Below are positions 33,905-45,433 of a DNA stretch of 64,000 nt, in pieces; within the stretch, counting starts at the first letter, position 1; every line of letters begins with the position of its first letter. Made by a program: the position numbers and the translations under genes. The stretch is from NCBI GenBank assembly GCA_958510875.1, contig OY294068.1, positions 83,610,116 through 83,674,115 on the forward strand, read 5' to 3'. Under the pieces are notes generated by a model. The model worked only from the letters and a program-made list of their open reading frames with translations. It made no database searches and had not been told where the DNA came from. This DNA comes from Endomychus coccineus. Lineage: Eukaryota; Arthropoda; Insecta; Coleoptera; Endomychidae.

Positions 33905-36900
33905 CTATCACATGGCAGCTGTCATGGCGGAGCTAAGGTACAGATTGTTTCGTGAAGATGTCGCCACCACGTGACAGCTGTCATGGCGAACCTAAGGTAC
34001 AGATTGCTTCGTGCAGATGTCGCCACCAAGTGACAGCTGTCATGGCGGACCTAAGGTACAGATTGCTTCGTGCAGATGTTGCCACCAAGTGACAGCTGTC
34101 ATGGCGGACCTAAGGTACAGATTGCTTCGTGAAGATGTCGTCACCAAGTGACAGATGTCATGGCGGAACTAAGGTACAGATTGCTCCGTGCAGATGTCGC
34201 CACCAAGTGACAGCTGTCATCGAAGGTACAGATTGCTTCGTGCAGATGTCGCCACCAAGTGACAGCTGTCATGGCGGACCTGAGGTACAGATTGCTTCGT
34301 GCAGATGTCGCCACCAAATGACAGCTGTCATGGCGGCCCTAAGGTACAGATTGCTTCGTGCAGATGTCGCCACCAAGTGACAGCTGTCATGGTGGACCTA
34401 AGGTATAGTTTGCTTCGTGCAGATGTCGCCACCAAGTGACAGCTGTCATGGCGGACCTAAGGTACTGATTGCTTCGTGCAGATGTCACCACCAAGTGACA
34501 GCTGTCATGGCGGACCTACGGTACAGATTGCTTCGTGAAGATGTTGTCACCAAGTGACAGATGTCATGGCGGACCTAAGGTACAGATTGCTCCGTGCAGA
34601 TGTCGCCACCAAGTGACAGCTGTCATCGAAGGTACAGATTGCTTCGTGCAGATGTCGCCACCAAGTGACAGCTGTCATGGCGGACCTGAGGTACAGATTG
34701 CTTCGTGCAAATGTCGCCACCAAATGACAGCTGTCATGGCGGACCTAAGGTACAGATTGCTTCGTGCAGATGTTGACACCAAGTGACAGCTGTCATGGCG
34801 GACCTAAGGTATAGATTGCTTCGTGCAGATGTCGCCACCAAGTGACAGCTGTCATGGCGGACCTAAGGTACTGATTGCTTCGTGCAGATGTCACCACCAA
34901 GTGACAGCTGTCATGGCGGACCTAAGGTAGAGATTGCTTCGTGCAGATGTCGCTACCAAGTGACAGCTGTCATGACGGACCTAAGGTACAGATTGCTTCG
35001 TGCAGATGTCGCCACCAAGTGACAGCTGTCATAGCGGACCTAAGGTACAGATTGCTTCGTGAAGATGTCGTCAACAAGTGACAGATGTCATGGCGGACCT
35101 AAGGTACAGATTGATCCGTGCATATGTCACCACCAAGTGACAGCTGTCATCGAAGGTACAGATTGCTTCGTGCAGATGTCGCCACCAAGTGACAGCTGTC
35201 ATGGCGGATCTAAGGTACAGATTGCTTCGTGCAGATGTCACCACCAAGTGATAGCTGTCATGGCGAACCTAAGGTACAGATTGCTTCGTGCAGATGTCGC
35301 CACCAAGTGACAGCTGTCGTGGCGGCCCTAAGGTACAGATTGCTTCGTGAAGATGTCGCCACCAAGTGACAGATGTCATGGCGGACCTAAGGTACAGATT
35401 GCTCCGTGCAGATGTCGCCACCAAGTGACAGCTGTCATCGAAGGTACAGATTGCTTCGTGCAGATGTCGCCACCAAGTGACAGCTGTCATGGCGGACCTG
35501 AGGTACAGATTGCTTCGTGCAGATGTCGCCACCAAATGACAGCTGTCATGGCGGACCTAAGGTACAGATTGCTTCGTGCAGATGTCGCCACCAAGTGACA
35601 GCTGTCATGGCGGACCTAAGGTATAGATTGCTTCGTGCAGATGTCGCCACCAAGTGACAGCTGTCATGGCGGACCTAAGGTACTGATTGCTTCGTGCAGA
35701 TGTCACCACCAAGTGACAGCTGTCATGGCGGACCTACGGTACAGATTGCTTCGTGAAGATGTCGTCACCAAGTGACAGATGTCATGGCGGACCTAAGGTA
35801 CAGATTGCTCCGTGCAGATGTCGCCACCAAGTGACAGCTGTCATCGAAGGTACAGATTGCTTCGTGCAGATGTCGCCACCAAGTGACAGCTGTCATGGCG
35901 GACCTGAGGTACAGATTGCTTCGTGCAGATGTCGCCACCAAATGACAGCTGTCATGGCGGACCTAAGGTACAGATTGCTTCGTGCAGATGTCACCACCAA
36001 GTGACAGCTGTCATGGCGGACCTACGGTACAGATTGCTTCGTGAAGATGTCGTCACCAAGTGACAGATGTCATGGCGGACCTAAGGTACAGATTGCTCCG
36101 TGCAGATGTCGCCACCAAGTGACAGCTGTCATCGAAGGTACAGATTGCTTCGTGCAGATGTCGCCACCAAGTGACAGCTGTCATGGCGGACCTGAGGTAC
36201 AGATTGCTTCGTGCAGATGTCGCCACCAAATGACAGCTGTCATGGCGGACCTAAGGTACAGATTGCTTCGTGCAGATGTTGACACCAAGTGACAGCTGTC
36301 ATGGCGGACCTAAGGTATAGATTGCTTCGTGCAGATGTCGCCACCAAGTGACAGCTGTCATGGCGGACCTAAGGTACTGATTGCTTCGTGCAGATGTCAC
36401 CACCAAGTGACAGCTGTCATGGCGGACCTAAGGTAGAGATTGCTTCGTGCAGATGTCGCCACCAAGTGACAGCTGTCATGACGGACCTAAGGTACAGATT
36501 GCTTCGTGCAGATGTCGCCACCAAGTGACAGCTGTCATAGCGGACCTAAGGTACAGATTGCTTCGTGAAGATGTCGTCAACAAGTGACAGATGTCATGGC
36601 GGACCTAAGGTACAGATTGATCCGTGCATATGTCACCACCAAGTGACAGCTGTCATCGAAGGTACAGATTGCTTCGTGCAGATGTCGCCACCAAGTGACA
36701 GCTGTCATGGCGGATCTAAGGTACAGATTGCTTCGTGCAGATGTCACCACCAAGTGACAGCTGTCATGGCGAACCTAAGGTACAGATTGCTTCGTGCAGA
36801 TGTCGCCACCAAGTGACAGCTGTCGTGGCGGCCCTAAGGTACAGATTGCTTCGTGAAGATGTCGCCACCAAGTGACAGATGTCATGGCGGACCTAAGGTA

Positions 36901-39900
36901 CAGATTGCTCCGTGCAGATGTCGCCACCAAGTGACAGCTGTCATCGAAGGTACAGATTGCTTCGTGCAGATGTCGCCACCAAGTGACAGCTGTCATGGCG
37001 GACCTGAGGTACAGATTGCTTCGTGCAGATGTCGCCACCAAATGACAGCTGTCATGGCGGACCTAAGGTACAGATTGCTTCGTGCAGATGTCGCCACCAA
37101 GTGACAGCTGTCATGGCGGACCTAAGGTATAGATTGCTTCGTGCAGATGTCGCCACCAAGTGACAGCTGTCATGGCGGACCTAAGGTACTGATTGCTTCG
37201 TGCAGATGTCACCACCAAGTGACAGCTGTCATGGCGGACCTACGGTACAGATTGCTTCGTGAAGATGTCGTCACCAAGTGACAGATGTCATGGCGGACCT
37301 AAGGTACAGATTGCTCCGTGCAGATGTCGCCACCAAGTGACAGCTGTCATCGAAGGTACAGATTGCTTCGTGCAGATGTCGCCACCAAGTGACAGCTGTC
37401 ATGGCGGACCTGAGGTACAGATTGCTTCGTGCAGATGTCGCCACCAAATGACAGCTGTCATGGCGGACCTAAGGTACAGATTGCTTCGTGCAGATGTTGA
37501 CACCAAGTGACAGCTGTCATGGCGGACCTAAGGTATAGATTGCTTCGTGCAGATGTCGCCACCAAGTGACAGCTCTCATGGCGGACCTAAGGTACTGATT
37601 GCTTCGTGCAGATGTCACCACCAAGTGACAGCTGTCATGGCGGACCCAAGGTACAGATTGCTTCGTGCAGATGTCGCCACCAAGTGACAGCTGTCATGGC
37701 GGACCTAAGGTACAGATTGCTTCGTGCAGATGTCGCCACCAAGTGACAGCTGTCATAGCGAACCTAAGGTACAGATTGCTTCGTGAAGATGTCGTCACCA
37801 AGTGACAGATGTCATGGCGGACCTAAGGTACAGATTGATCCGTGCATATGTCACCACCAAGTGACAGCTGTCATCGAAGGTACAGATTGCTCCGTGCAGA
37901 TGTCGCCACCAAGTGACAGCTGTCATGGCGGACCTAAGGTACAGATTGCTTCGTGCAGATGTCACCACCAAGTGACAGCTGTCATGGCGAACCTAAGGTA
38001 CAGATTGCTTCGTGCAGATGTCGCCACCAAGTGACAGCTGTCGTGGCGGCCCTAAGGTACAGATTGCTTCGTGAAGATGTCGCCACCAAGTGACAGCTGT
38101 CACGGCGGACCTAAGGTACAGATTGCTTCGTGCAGATGTCGCCACCAAGTGACAGCTGTCATGGCGGACCTAAGGTACAGATTGCTTCGTGCAGATGTCG
38201 CCACCAAGTGACAGCTGTCATGGCGGACCTAAGGTACAGATTGCTTCGTGAAGATGTCGCCACCAAGTGACAGTTGTCATGGCGGACCTAAGGTACAGAT
38301 TGCTTCGTGAAGATGTCGTCACCAAGTGACAGATGTCATGGCGGACCTAAGGTACAGATTGCTCCGTGCAGATGTCGCCACCAAGTGACAGCAGTCATGG
38401 CGGACCTAAGGTACAGATTGCTTCGTGCAGATGTCACCACCAAGTGACAGCTGTCATGGCGACCCAAAGGTACATGCTAATTCGTGAAGATGTCGCCACC
38501 ACATGACAGCTGTCATGGTGACTCAAAGGTACATGCTAATTCGTGAAGATGTCGCCACCACATGACAGCTGTCATGGCGGACCTAAGGAACAGATTGTTT
38601 CGTGAAGATGTCACCACCACGTGACAGCTGTCATGGCGGGACCAAAGGTACAGGCTGTTTCATGGAGATGTCGCCACCACATGACAACTGTCATGGCGGA
38701 CCTAAGGTACAGATTGCTTCGTGCAGATGTCGCCACCAAGTGACAGCTGTCATGGCGGACCTAAGGTACAGATTGCTTCGTGCAGATGTCGCCACCAAGT
38801 GACAGATGTCATGGCGGACCTAAGGTACAGATTGATCCGTGCATAGTTCACCACCAAGTGACAGCTGTCATCGAAGGTACAGATTGCTTCGTGCAGATGT
38901 CGCCACCAAGTGACAGCTGTCATGGCGGACCTAAGGTACAGATTGCTTCGTGCAGATGTCACCACCAAGTGACAGCTGTCATGGCGAACCTAAGGTACAG
39001 ATTGCTTCGTGCAGATGTCGCCACCAAGTGACAGCTGTCGTGGCGGCCCTAAGGTACAGATTGCTTCGTGAAGATGTCGCCACCAAGTGACAGCTGTCAT
39101 GGCGGACCTAAGGTACAGATTGCTTCGTGCAGATGTTGCCACCAAGTGACAGCTGTCATGGCGGACCTAAGGTACAGATTGCTTCGTGCAGATGTCGCCA
39201 CCATGTGACAGCTGTCATGGCGGACCTAAGGTACAGATTGCTCCGTGAAGATGTCGTCACCAGGTGACAGATGTCATGGCGGACCTAAGGTACAGATTGC
39301 TCCGTGCAGATGTCGCCACCAAGTGACAGCTGTCATCGAAGGTACAGATTGCTTCGTGCAGATGTCGCCACCAAGTGACAGCTGCCATGGCGCACCTAAT
39401 GTACAGATTGCTTCGTGCAGATGTCGCCACCAAGTGACAGCAGTCATGGCGGACCTAAGGTACAGATTGCTTCGTGCAGATGTCGCCACCAAGGGACAGC
39501 TGTCATGGCGGACCTAAGGTACAGATTGCTTCGTGCAGATGTCACCACCAAGTGACAGCTGTCATGGCGACCCAAAGGTACATGCTAATTCGTGTAGATG
39601 TCGCCACCACATGACAGCTGTCATGGTGACTCAAAGGTACATGCTAATTCGTGAAGATGTCGCCACCACATGACAGCTGTCATGGCGGACCTAAGGAACA
39701 GATTGTTTCGTGAAGATGTCACCACCACGTGACAGCTGTCATGGCGGGACCAAAGGTACAGGCTGTTTCATGGAGATGTCGCCACCACATGACAGATGTC
39801 ATAGCGGACCAAAGGTACAGGTTGCTTCGTGTAGGTGTCACCACCACGTGACAGCTGTCATGGCGTGCTAAAGGTACAGGCTGCTTCGTGTAGGTGACGC
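33905..39900. repeat. 59-bp satellite array of the left repeat
   Basis: About 100 units of 59 bp, each with the exact 12-bp palindrome TGACAGCTGTCA (sometimes TGACAGATGTCA) plus GGCGGACCTAAGGTACAGATTGCTTCGTG. A 52-bp variant lacking seven bases (TCATCGAAGG) recurs regularly and gives blocks of 288, 406 and 524 bp. A 1,506-bp higher-order unit repeats (35059 onward and 36565 onward). Frames of about 83 codons across the array are by-products. Confidence 0.9.
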
Positions 39901-40535
39901 CACCAGTTCGGCACGTCCGACTCGTGCGAATTCAAGATGACAGGCTGCTATCACAGGGCAGACGTGTGACGTCACAGCATAAAGGTACAGACTACTTCGT
40001 GGAGGTGTCGCCACCAGTTCGACTCGACCGACTCATGCGACTCGTACGGTTTTGAAATCACATGATCTGTCATGCGGTGAGTTATGGTGTCTGTCACTTC
40101 GACGGAATGTCTGTCACAAGGTGTCATGGTGGCTATACCGTACCATAGAGCTGAAGGTTATAGAGCTAACCCAACTCAAAACCATAGAGCATCATGGTGG
40201 TGGAAAGAGTTGTCATGGTGTCTGTAACGTGAGGTCTTCATCGAGGTGTCATGTTGCGTCTTGGAGGGTGTGACGTGGTGGATCCATGAAGCATCTGTCA
40301 CGCGAACTGTCATGGTGGATCTATGAATGTCAGACATAGCTTTATAGGTATCAAATGAAAAGTCTTGATATGCAGAATGTTAATTTTATTGAATTGAAGA
40401 TCCTGCGATCATAGTTTACGAACGATGATGACGTCACGAGAGGCATTCATTGTTTCAATCCGGCGACTATAGTTTACGAACGATGATGCCGTCACTGCTT
40501 CGAACCGATGACAGTAACTGATTCAATCCGGCGAC

Positions 40536-40581
40536 CATAGTTCACGAACGATGATGACGTCATCATCGTTCACGAACTATG
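40536..40581. promoter_or_regulatory. 46-bp palindrome centred on TGACGTCA (left)
   Basis: CATAGTTCACGAACGATGATGACGTCATCATCGTTCACGAACTATG with two mismatched pairs per arm. The centre is the consensus cAMP-response/ATF site. Half-copies (GAACGATGATGACGTCA) lie at about 40419 and 40480. The mirror of this region is at 50341-50386. The function is inferred. Confidence 0.6.
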
Positions 40582-40769
40582 ATGGTCAGATGAGGAATGG
40601 AATGCGAGTAATAACAATGATATCTACTCATTATTCATCACATTGATATTGAGAACTCTATGTGTAAATGTGCATAGTTGGAGGTTATGATAAAGATATC
40701 CAGTAAGTTTGTAAATGTGTCATTATGCATATATCTTTTGAAGAATACACACGTAAACTTTGAAAATTT

Positions 40770-41375
40770 GTGGAGAAAGTTCATGAACTAAGAAGAGACT
40801 TGAATTTTCACGAAGATAAAATAAAAGTTATAAGACTGTTGGATACATTTACAAGTGTAAGAAGTGAAGATAATGATGGGAGTGGGGATGTTAAAAACAA
40901 ATTTCGTGATTCTAACCACAATTCTGAATGGTATTCTATACGCGAACGTTCCCCAACACGTTGAGCGCATTTATATTTGTCTGAAGGATGTTGCAACCGA
41001 TGGTGGTGGGGGTGTAACCGTACCGAATGGATTCCGATGAATTTTCGAAGAATCAACGATAATCAATCAGAGGTATTCGCATTCAACATTCCTCAAGACA
41101 ATCGTACCACCATACATTATAAACTTGAATTTTTATTCTTTGATCGGAGTGAGGGAGATATGGCTGAATGGCAAATGCTCCAACAATCATCATGTTTACC
41201 ACATGTCATACAAAATACAATATCAACACCATCCACACGTACATCATCCTCACTAGACGAAGAAATTTCTAAAATTTTCGCAACTTTGTATGCAATTTTA
41301 TCTTCTTTATCAGTACTAATGTTGAAAATGTTTGTTAAATATTTAAAGAAGGCTAATTACCATGTAAATAAATGA
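40770..41375 (+). pseudogene. Unrecognised plus-strand Polinton frame with one internal stop
   Basis: Two frames, 40770-40964 and 40977-41375, lie in the same register and are separated only by TGA at 40962 and twelve further bases. Together they span about 200 codons, with IPQDNRTTIHYKLEFLFFD and a C-terminal hydrophobic segment (ATLYAILSSLSVLMLKMF). No family is recognised. It is the only plus-strand candidate in the element, and its start overlaps sequence related to the inverted repeat, so it may be spurious. Confidence 0.3.
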
Positions 41376-41616
41376 TTGTATGAAGATATAAGTGTTTTAA
41401 TAAAACAAAAGGAATGATAACAATAATTCCGATATATGGTGATAACTTCACTGCTTCAAATCGGTGATGGTAAGTAATTCAATTCAGGGACCATAGTTTA
41501 CGAACTATGATGAACACTTAAATGATGAAACATACATATAAACATTAACGCAAGCGCATTTCATAGTCACCTCGGTTTTATTTTTTTTTTTGAAATAATA
41601 GAAGAACTTAATATGT

Positions 41617-42762
41617 TTACATCAATATATTGACATTATCATTTGCTAGTTCATAAGCTTCATTTTTGTGATTGATAACACATTCTATCAATGACTCGAT
41701 GTTGATATCACTAATCAATTGTTCACCCCCCTCTTCTTCTGCGGCATGAATAATATTTCCTCTTGCATACCATTTCAAATCGCGGCGGAAATTCTGTTTC
41801 ACTTCGTTACCAATATCGATAGCATGAGATATGTTAGACCATTTACGTATTAATCGCATTTCTCGATTTTGTAATTTTCTGACGGCATCACGCCAACCAT
41901 CCTCCTGTCGACACATTAGGTACCATTCTGGTCTCATATCATACGATGTTCGATATAATCCTAAAAAAAAAAAATATATATATATTATATAAATTTTATT
42001 ATAAAAAACAAAGTAATTACCTAAATTTCGTCTCTTTCCGAAATTTATAGGAGGTGGAACAATATTTGGTGCAATGTTATTCCGTAAGGTGATAACATTT
42101 ATTTGAATTCGTTGAGATAAGCGTTGAGATCGTTCTTTCGCAAAACATTCACGTTCCTCAGCTCTTTGACGTTCTTGCTGTTCATAGAATTTCTCGTACT
42201 CACAATATTTCATCATAGTAAATTTCATTAACGAAAATAGTTCACGTAACTCGATGACTTTAGGAGTTCGCATTTGCATCAATAATGATTCGAAATCAAT
42301 AGCATCTAGAACATAATATTTCTTTCCTGCATCAGTCTTATCACAAATTTCTAAATGGTGTATATGCGGGTTTTTCCTCAACAATCTTGTTATAACACCC
42401 TTTTTAGCATGATATTTTTTGCCGCGATAACCTAACCAATCCAATAGATCTGCATTCATCAGAACGCGTTGGTTTAGTTGAATATTCCAAAATAAATAGT
42501 TTCTTTCAGCGTTTCTTATATCGATCCCAAATTTTAGACACACTTCATTAACTGTTAACTTAATAAAATTGTTGGTGGACCATGTAGCCACATTTGAATC
42601 AAGAACGCACGCTGCTAAGTTCATTTTTATAACTGAACATTTTCTGAAATGATTCTCTCTTACATACGTGAGAACGTGAACGTGAATAGTGAGGGTGGGG
42701 GAGGTTACTCTCCGTTTCGATCTCATTGCAAACGTTGTTTCAATTTGTTTCATTTCCAGCAA
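41617..42762 (-). CDS. MSV199-like DNA-binding protein, with a 60-bp intron
   Basis: 381-codon frame. A better start may be Met47 (42624), before NLAACVLDSNVATW. Residues ~60-140 carry TVNEVCLKFGIDI..., VLMNADLLDWLGYRG and LEICDKTDAGKKYYVLDAIDFESLL, the pattern of the MSV199 domain found in large insect DNA viruses and Polinton-like elements, then a Glu/Arg-rich coiled coil. A low-complexity stretch (residues ~248-267, IYIIYIYFFF) is best explained as an intron at 42020-41961: donor GTAATT, polypyrimidine tract, TTTTTTTAG. It is a multiple of three with no stop, so the frame stays open either way. Role unknown; DNA binding is inferred from the family. It is the last gene of the cluster. Confidence 0.6.
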   Translation of the reverse strand: MLEMKQIETTFAMRSKRRVTSPTLTIHVHVLTYVRENHFRKCSVIKMNLAACVLDSNVATWSTNNFIKLTVNEVCLKFGIDIRNAERNYLFWNIQLNQRVLMNADLLDWLGYRGKKYHAKKGVITRLLRKNPHIHHLEICDKTDAGKKYYVLDAIDFESLLMQMRTPKVIELRELFSLMKFTMMKYCEYEKFYEQQERQRAEERECFAKERSQRLSQRIQINVITLRNNIAPNIVPPPINFGKRRNLGNYFVFYNKIYIIYIYFFFLGLYRTSYDMRPEWYLMCRQEDGWRDAVRKLQNREMRLIRKWSNISHAIDIGNEVKQNFRRDLKWYARGNIIHAAEEEGGEQLISDINIESLIECVINHKNEAYELANDNVNILM

Positions 42763-42923
42763 CCGACTATCATAGTTTACAAACTATGATCGTCGGATGT
42801 TTACATCACCACCTACCGTTTGAGAAATAAAATATCAAATATAATAATAATAATAAAGTTTATTGAGAAAAATACATTTTGATAGTACATCATTTAGAAC
42901 TAAAATCATAACATTATGATTCA

Positions 42924-44147
42924 TCACCTGGTTCTTTGCACCAAATTCCGAACTGATCCTGTAATCGGAGAATACTCCATTATACGATCGTTAATGATGA
43001 TGCAATAAGCCCTGGTGTTTTTGGGGAAATTCAGGAAACTTTCCATCTCTAGTTTGACGTCAACTGTTGATGACTTTATAGCATCGTTTTGTTTTGAACA
43101 GTCAATCACAAAAATTGCTCTATTCTTGAATGCTATATAATCTAACATGGGCTCACTTATTATTTTATTTGAAAATGATTTCTGGAAATCATAGTACATC
43201 TGGTATGCTTCCACGTATTGCTGGTCGATGAAATTCAATTTCATTGCTTCATATGGATAACACTCTGAATTCAAGTATAATTTTACATTTAGCAAGTTTA
43301 TATTATCGAAATATGCACTGTGCTCAACAGGATTATTTTTTCGATCAGTTTGGAAAGCTAGAATCACATATCTTGGACGTTCCAAATTCATTGATGTTTT
43401 AACAGCCCAAATGTAGCGAGTGCTCTCTTTCATCAACGGATTTTCATGCAGATCCCAACTACGGAATTGAATCAAAATAGGCTTCTCAGCACTCGAATTC
43501 CCCAACATTTGAAATTCAACTTGATCACTTGGAAACACATGTCGCACTTTTAATGCTATCGTATTCACATTTATTTTAGCCGTTTTCGTGCCTGTGCTAT
43601 TAGTATAGCAATCGTTATCGGTTCGAGACCTTATCAAGCGCAGCTTATGTTTACCACTCAAAACTTTGTTATAGTCAATGAATAGGCCTAGTATAAAATT
43701 CAACGGTATCCATGAATTGATTTTATTATTGTAGACTGAACTCAATGCATACTTATATGACCATACAGAAATAGCTAGAGGTATAGATTCATGTTTGGCA
43801 TAAGTTAGATAAGCTCTGATGGTGTTGACAATACCAGGATCACGTACTTTGTCTATCTCTTTTCCATTCAATTCATAACTGATATATTCGAAGAGAAACG
43901 CTCCGAAAATATTCGTTAGTTTACATTCACCATCACCACTTGCTTCTGGCAGGAATTCTGCCTTGATGAATGAAGCAGACGAGGCCAAATCTACCAATAC
44001 ATCTTGTTGATTGATTAATATCTCAATTTCATCGCTGTTGCCAAAAGATGTTGTGTGGGGATAGTAGGTATGAGATTCTTCCCGGATGATGTCTTCATTG
44101 AAGTTTGGCTCGTTGAATATTTGAAGTTTTTCCGACATTGTAACCAA
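42924..44147 (-). CDS. Major capsid protein candidate (double jelly-roll type)
   Basis: 407 codons, uninterrupted; ATG at 44147 or, more likely, Met4 at 44138 (MSEKLQIF). Beta-rich with RYVILAFQTDRKNN and NVKLYLNSECYPYEAM at residues ~255-305, segments recurrent in the hexon-like protein of insect Polintons and adintovirus-type elements. It lies next to a penton-like gene and 3' of the protease and core genes, the expected place. Length fits a double jelly-roll protein of this class (about 400-500). A small frame (44274-44095) overlaps its start. The fold is inferred from family resemblance, not shown. Confidence 0.7.
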   Translation of the reverse strand: MVTMSEKLQIFNEPNFNEDIIREESHTYYPHTTSFGNSDEIEILINQQDVLVDLASSASFIKAEFLPEASGDGECKLTNIFGAFLFEYISYELNGKEIDKVRDPGIVNTIRAYLTYAKHESIPLAISVWSYKYALSSVYNNKINSWIPLNFILGLFIDYNKVLSGKHKLRLIRSRTDNDCYTNSTGTKTAKINVNTIALKVRHVFPSDQVEFQMLGNSSAEKPILIQFRSWDLHENPLMKESTRYIWAVKTSMNLERPRYVILAFQTDRKNNPVEHSAYFDNINLLNVKLYLNSECYPYEAMKLNFIDQQYVEAYQMYYDFQKSFSNKIISEPMLDYIAFKNRAIFVIDCSKQNDAIKSSTVDVKLEMESFLNFPKNTRAYCIIINDRIMEYSPITGSVRNLVQRTR

Positions 44148-44274
44148 GATACTTCAAAAAATTGATATTTTCCAATGAAAGTGATGCAGAAGCAACCTCC
44201 TTCCTTGAACTCGTTGTAGATAATGACTGATGACCACTATGGGTTTGTCTTTTATTGCTGAAATCCAAACCCAT
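44095..44274 (-). CDS. Small 59-residue frame overlapping the capsid gene start
   Basis: ATG at 44274, stop at 44095, so it overlaps the major capsid start by about 50 bp in another frame. Ser/Thr-rich N-terminus and a C-terminal SLENINFLKYLGYNV. Small proteins with an LxxENxxFLxxLG-like tail sit at this position in related elements as far as I recall. It fills the only gap between penton-like and capsid genes. Function unknown. Confidence 0.4.
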   Translation of the reverse strand: MGLDFSNKRQTHSGHQSLSTTSSRKEVASASLSLENINFLKYLGYNVGKTSNIQRAKLQ

Positions 44275-44363
44275 GTTCTCAAGTGATGGCTACTGCAACA
44301 ACAACCTTCTCAGATGAATTCTTTTCATATAATGAGTGGTGGTGAGTATTGGATTATTATTTA

Positions 44364-45006
44364 TTATTGGAAGCCATAATCCCTAGCGGTCTTTTTCAAC
44401 TCCAACCGTATAATAATTTCTTCTCCACGAAAATTTACCCGTTTCCAATTCTGATCTAAAATATTCAGTGTGATGTTATCGAAGGACGTCTTGCTGATGA
44501 CCGGTAGATAAATAAGATTCTTCGGCTCTATATCAATGGAAATCCCAGGTGGTACAAGAGGTGAGAACTCATATATCGTATGAGCTATCTTATTGTTATA
44601 ATATGCTCCTGCGGTTAAGTTACACTCCACTCTAATAGTTTGAACTTTGATTATGTTTATAGGTCGATCAGATACGTGTAGTTCACGAGATGTCAATTTC
44701 TTTTCGCTGAATCCCAACAGTTCGCTTATACTATCTTTAGGAATAAAATTCACTTCAAAATCACTCTTCAGCTCTGTGTGTAGAGTGTTGTTGTTACCCC
44801 GTAGGTATAGTTACTACTTCTTCCTCACCCTTCACATTTTTATAATAAAATTTATTAAAACCTTCTTCAATGTTCGGAATGCTATTGTAAGTATGCAAGC
44901 CAACAAGTGCGATAGAATAATATGAATGAGGATCTAGTTCTATAGGTGGTTGAAAATCTACAGATAAGCGGGAGCTCTTACCCATGATAGTGAACGTCTG
45001 TGACAT
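44364..45006 (-). pseudogene. Penton-like minor capsid gene, frameshifted
   Basis: Begins at ATG 45006 (MSQTFTIMGKS), with SLSVDFQPPIELD-like and YYSIALVGLHTYNSIPNI segments. The frame ends early at TAA 44796. The rest continues in another register to 44364, with TIRVECNLTAG, IDIEPKNLIYLPVI and NFRGEEIIIRLELK, the conserved end of Polinton penton-like proteins. The change is one extra G in the run at 44797-44800 (CCCC on the plus strand). Total about 210 residues, a normal size for a single jelly-roll penton base. It could be a sequencing error in a homopolymer. Confidence 0.7.
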
Positions 45007-45057
45007 GATTGATGAAAACTTTACCAACAATCTATTTATATACTAATAAATGCAGGG

Positions 45058-45433
45058 TTAGTCGAGCACAACTGAAGAGTTAGAGAGAAATTCTAAACAT
45101 AACTGACCACAATTATAAGTGTTATATTGTTGAAAATTATCGTGATTGAATAATATCTTACACTTTTTGAAATAATCCACTAGTTCGCGAGGGGGGCGTA
45201 AATTGCCAAAACTATCATAATATAAGACTGTATCACCGACTTTATTAAACCCAGTGAGTGCCTCCATTGTCCGAGCTATCTAAATTAACTATTCCACGCT
45301 CGTTTTTCCATGGTCCGTTGGATGGCAGTTCATCACGCATAAATACTCCTCTAAAATGGGAAATTTTCAGAGCTTTTGCTAGTTTTCGTAGATCGAGATC
45401 GGTCAGAGGTCTTCTGGGTAGGTTTACTGACAG
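45058..45433 (-). pseudogene. Adenain-like cysteine protease, frameshifted, no own ATG
   Basis: The N-terminal part lies in the register starting CTG at 45433 (LSVNLPRRPLTDLDL, FRGVFMRDELP, then GGTHW with the candidate catalytic His). The frame hits TAA near 45249, and the rest continues one base over (45267-45058) with YYDSFG (acidic member) and YNCGQLCLEFL (candidate Cys). So His, Asp and Cys are all present but split. The N-terminal register has no ATG upstream of MRDEL: it opens directly from the -1 frame of the preceding core-like gene at an A_AAA_AAC run. The family matures capsid proteins. Confidence 0.7.

Larger units (their letters stand above)
33681..40657. repeat. Polinton left terminal inverted repeat
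   Basis: Matches the complement of 50267-52427. Order from the end: a unique ~220 bp with CTGATAAGGACACGC-type sequence, the 59-bp satellite array, a region of GTGTCTGTCAC-type repeats (40040-40330), then the CRE-bearing inner part to ATTATTCATCACA at about 40657. The left copy is about three times longer than the right because of the satellite. A shorter match (AAGTTATAAGACTGTTG) recurs at 40827, so the left side also gained about 170 bp internally. Confidence 0.85.

Noticed and set aside
33905..39900. CRISPR array or repetitive protein genes in the 59-bp array
   Set aside because: Repeats are contiguous without unique spacers, the setting is eukaryotic, and the ~83-codon frames recur only because of the repeat. 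They change strand and overlap with no start context.
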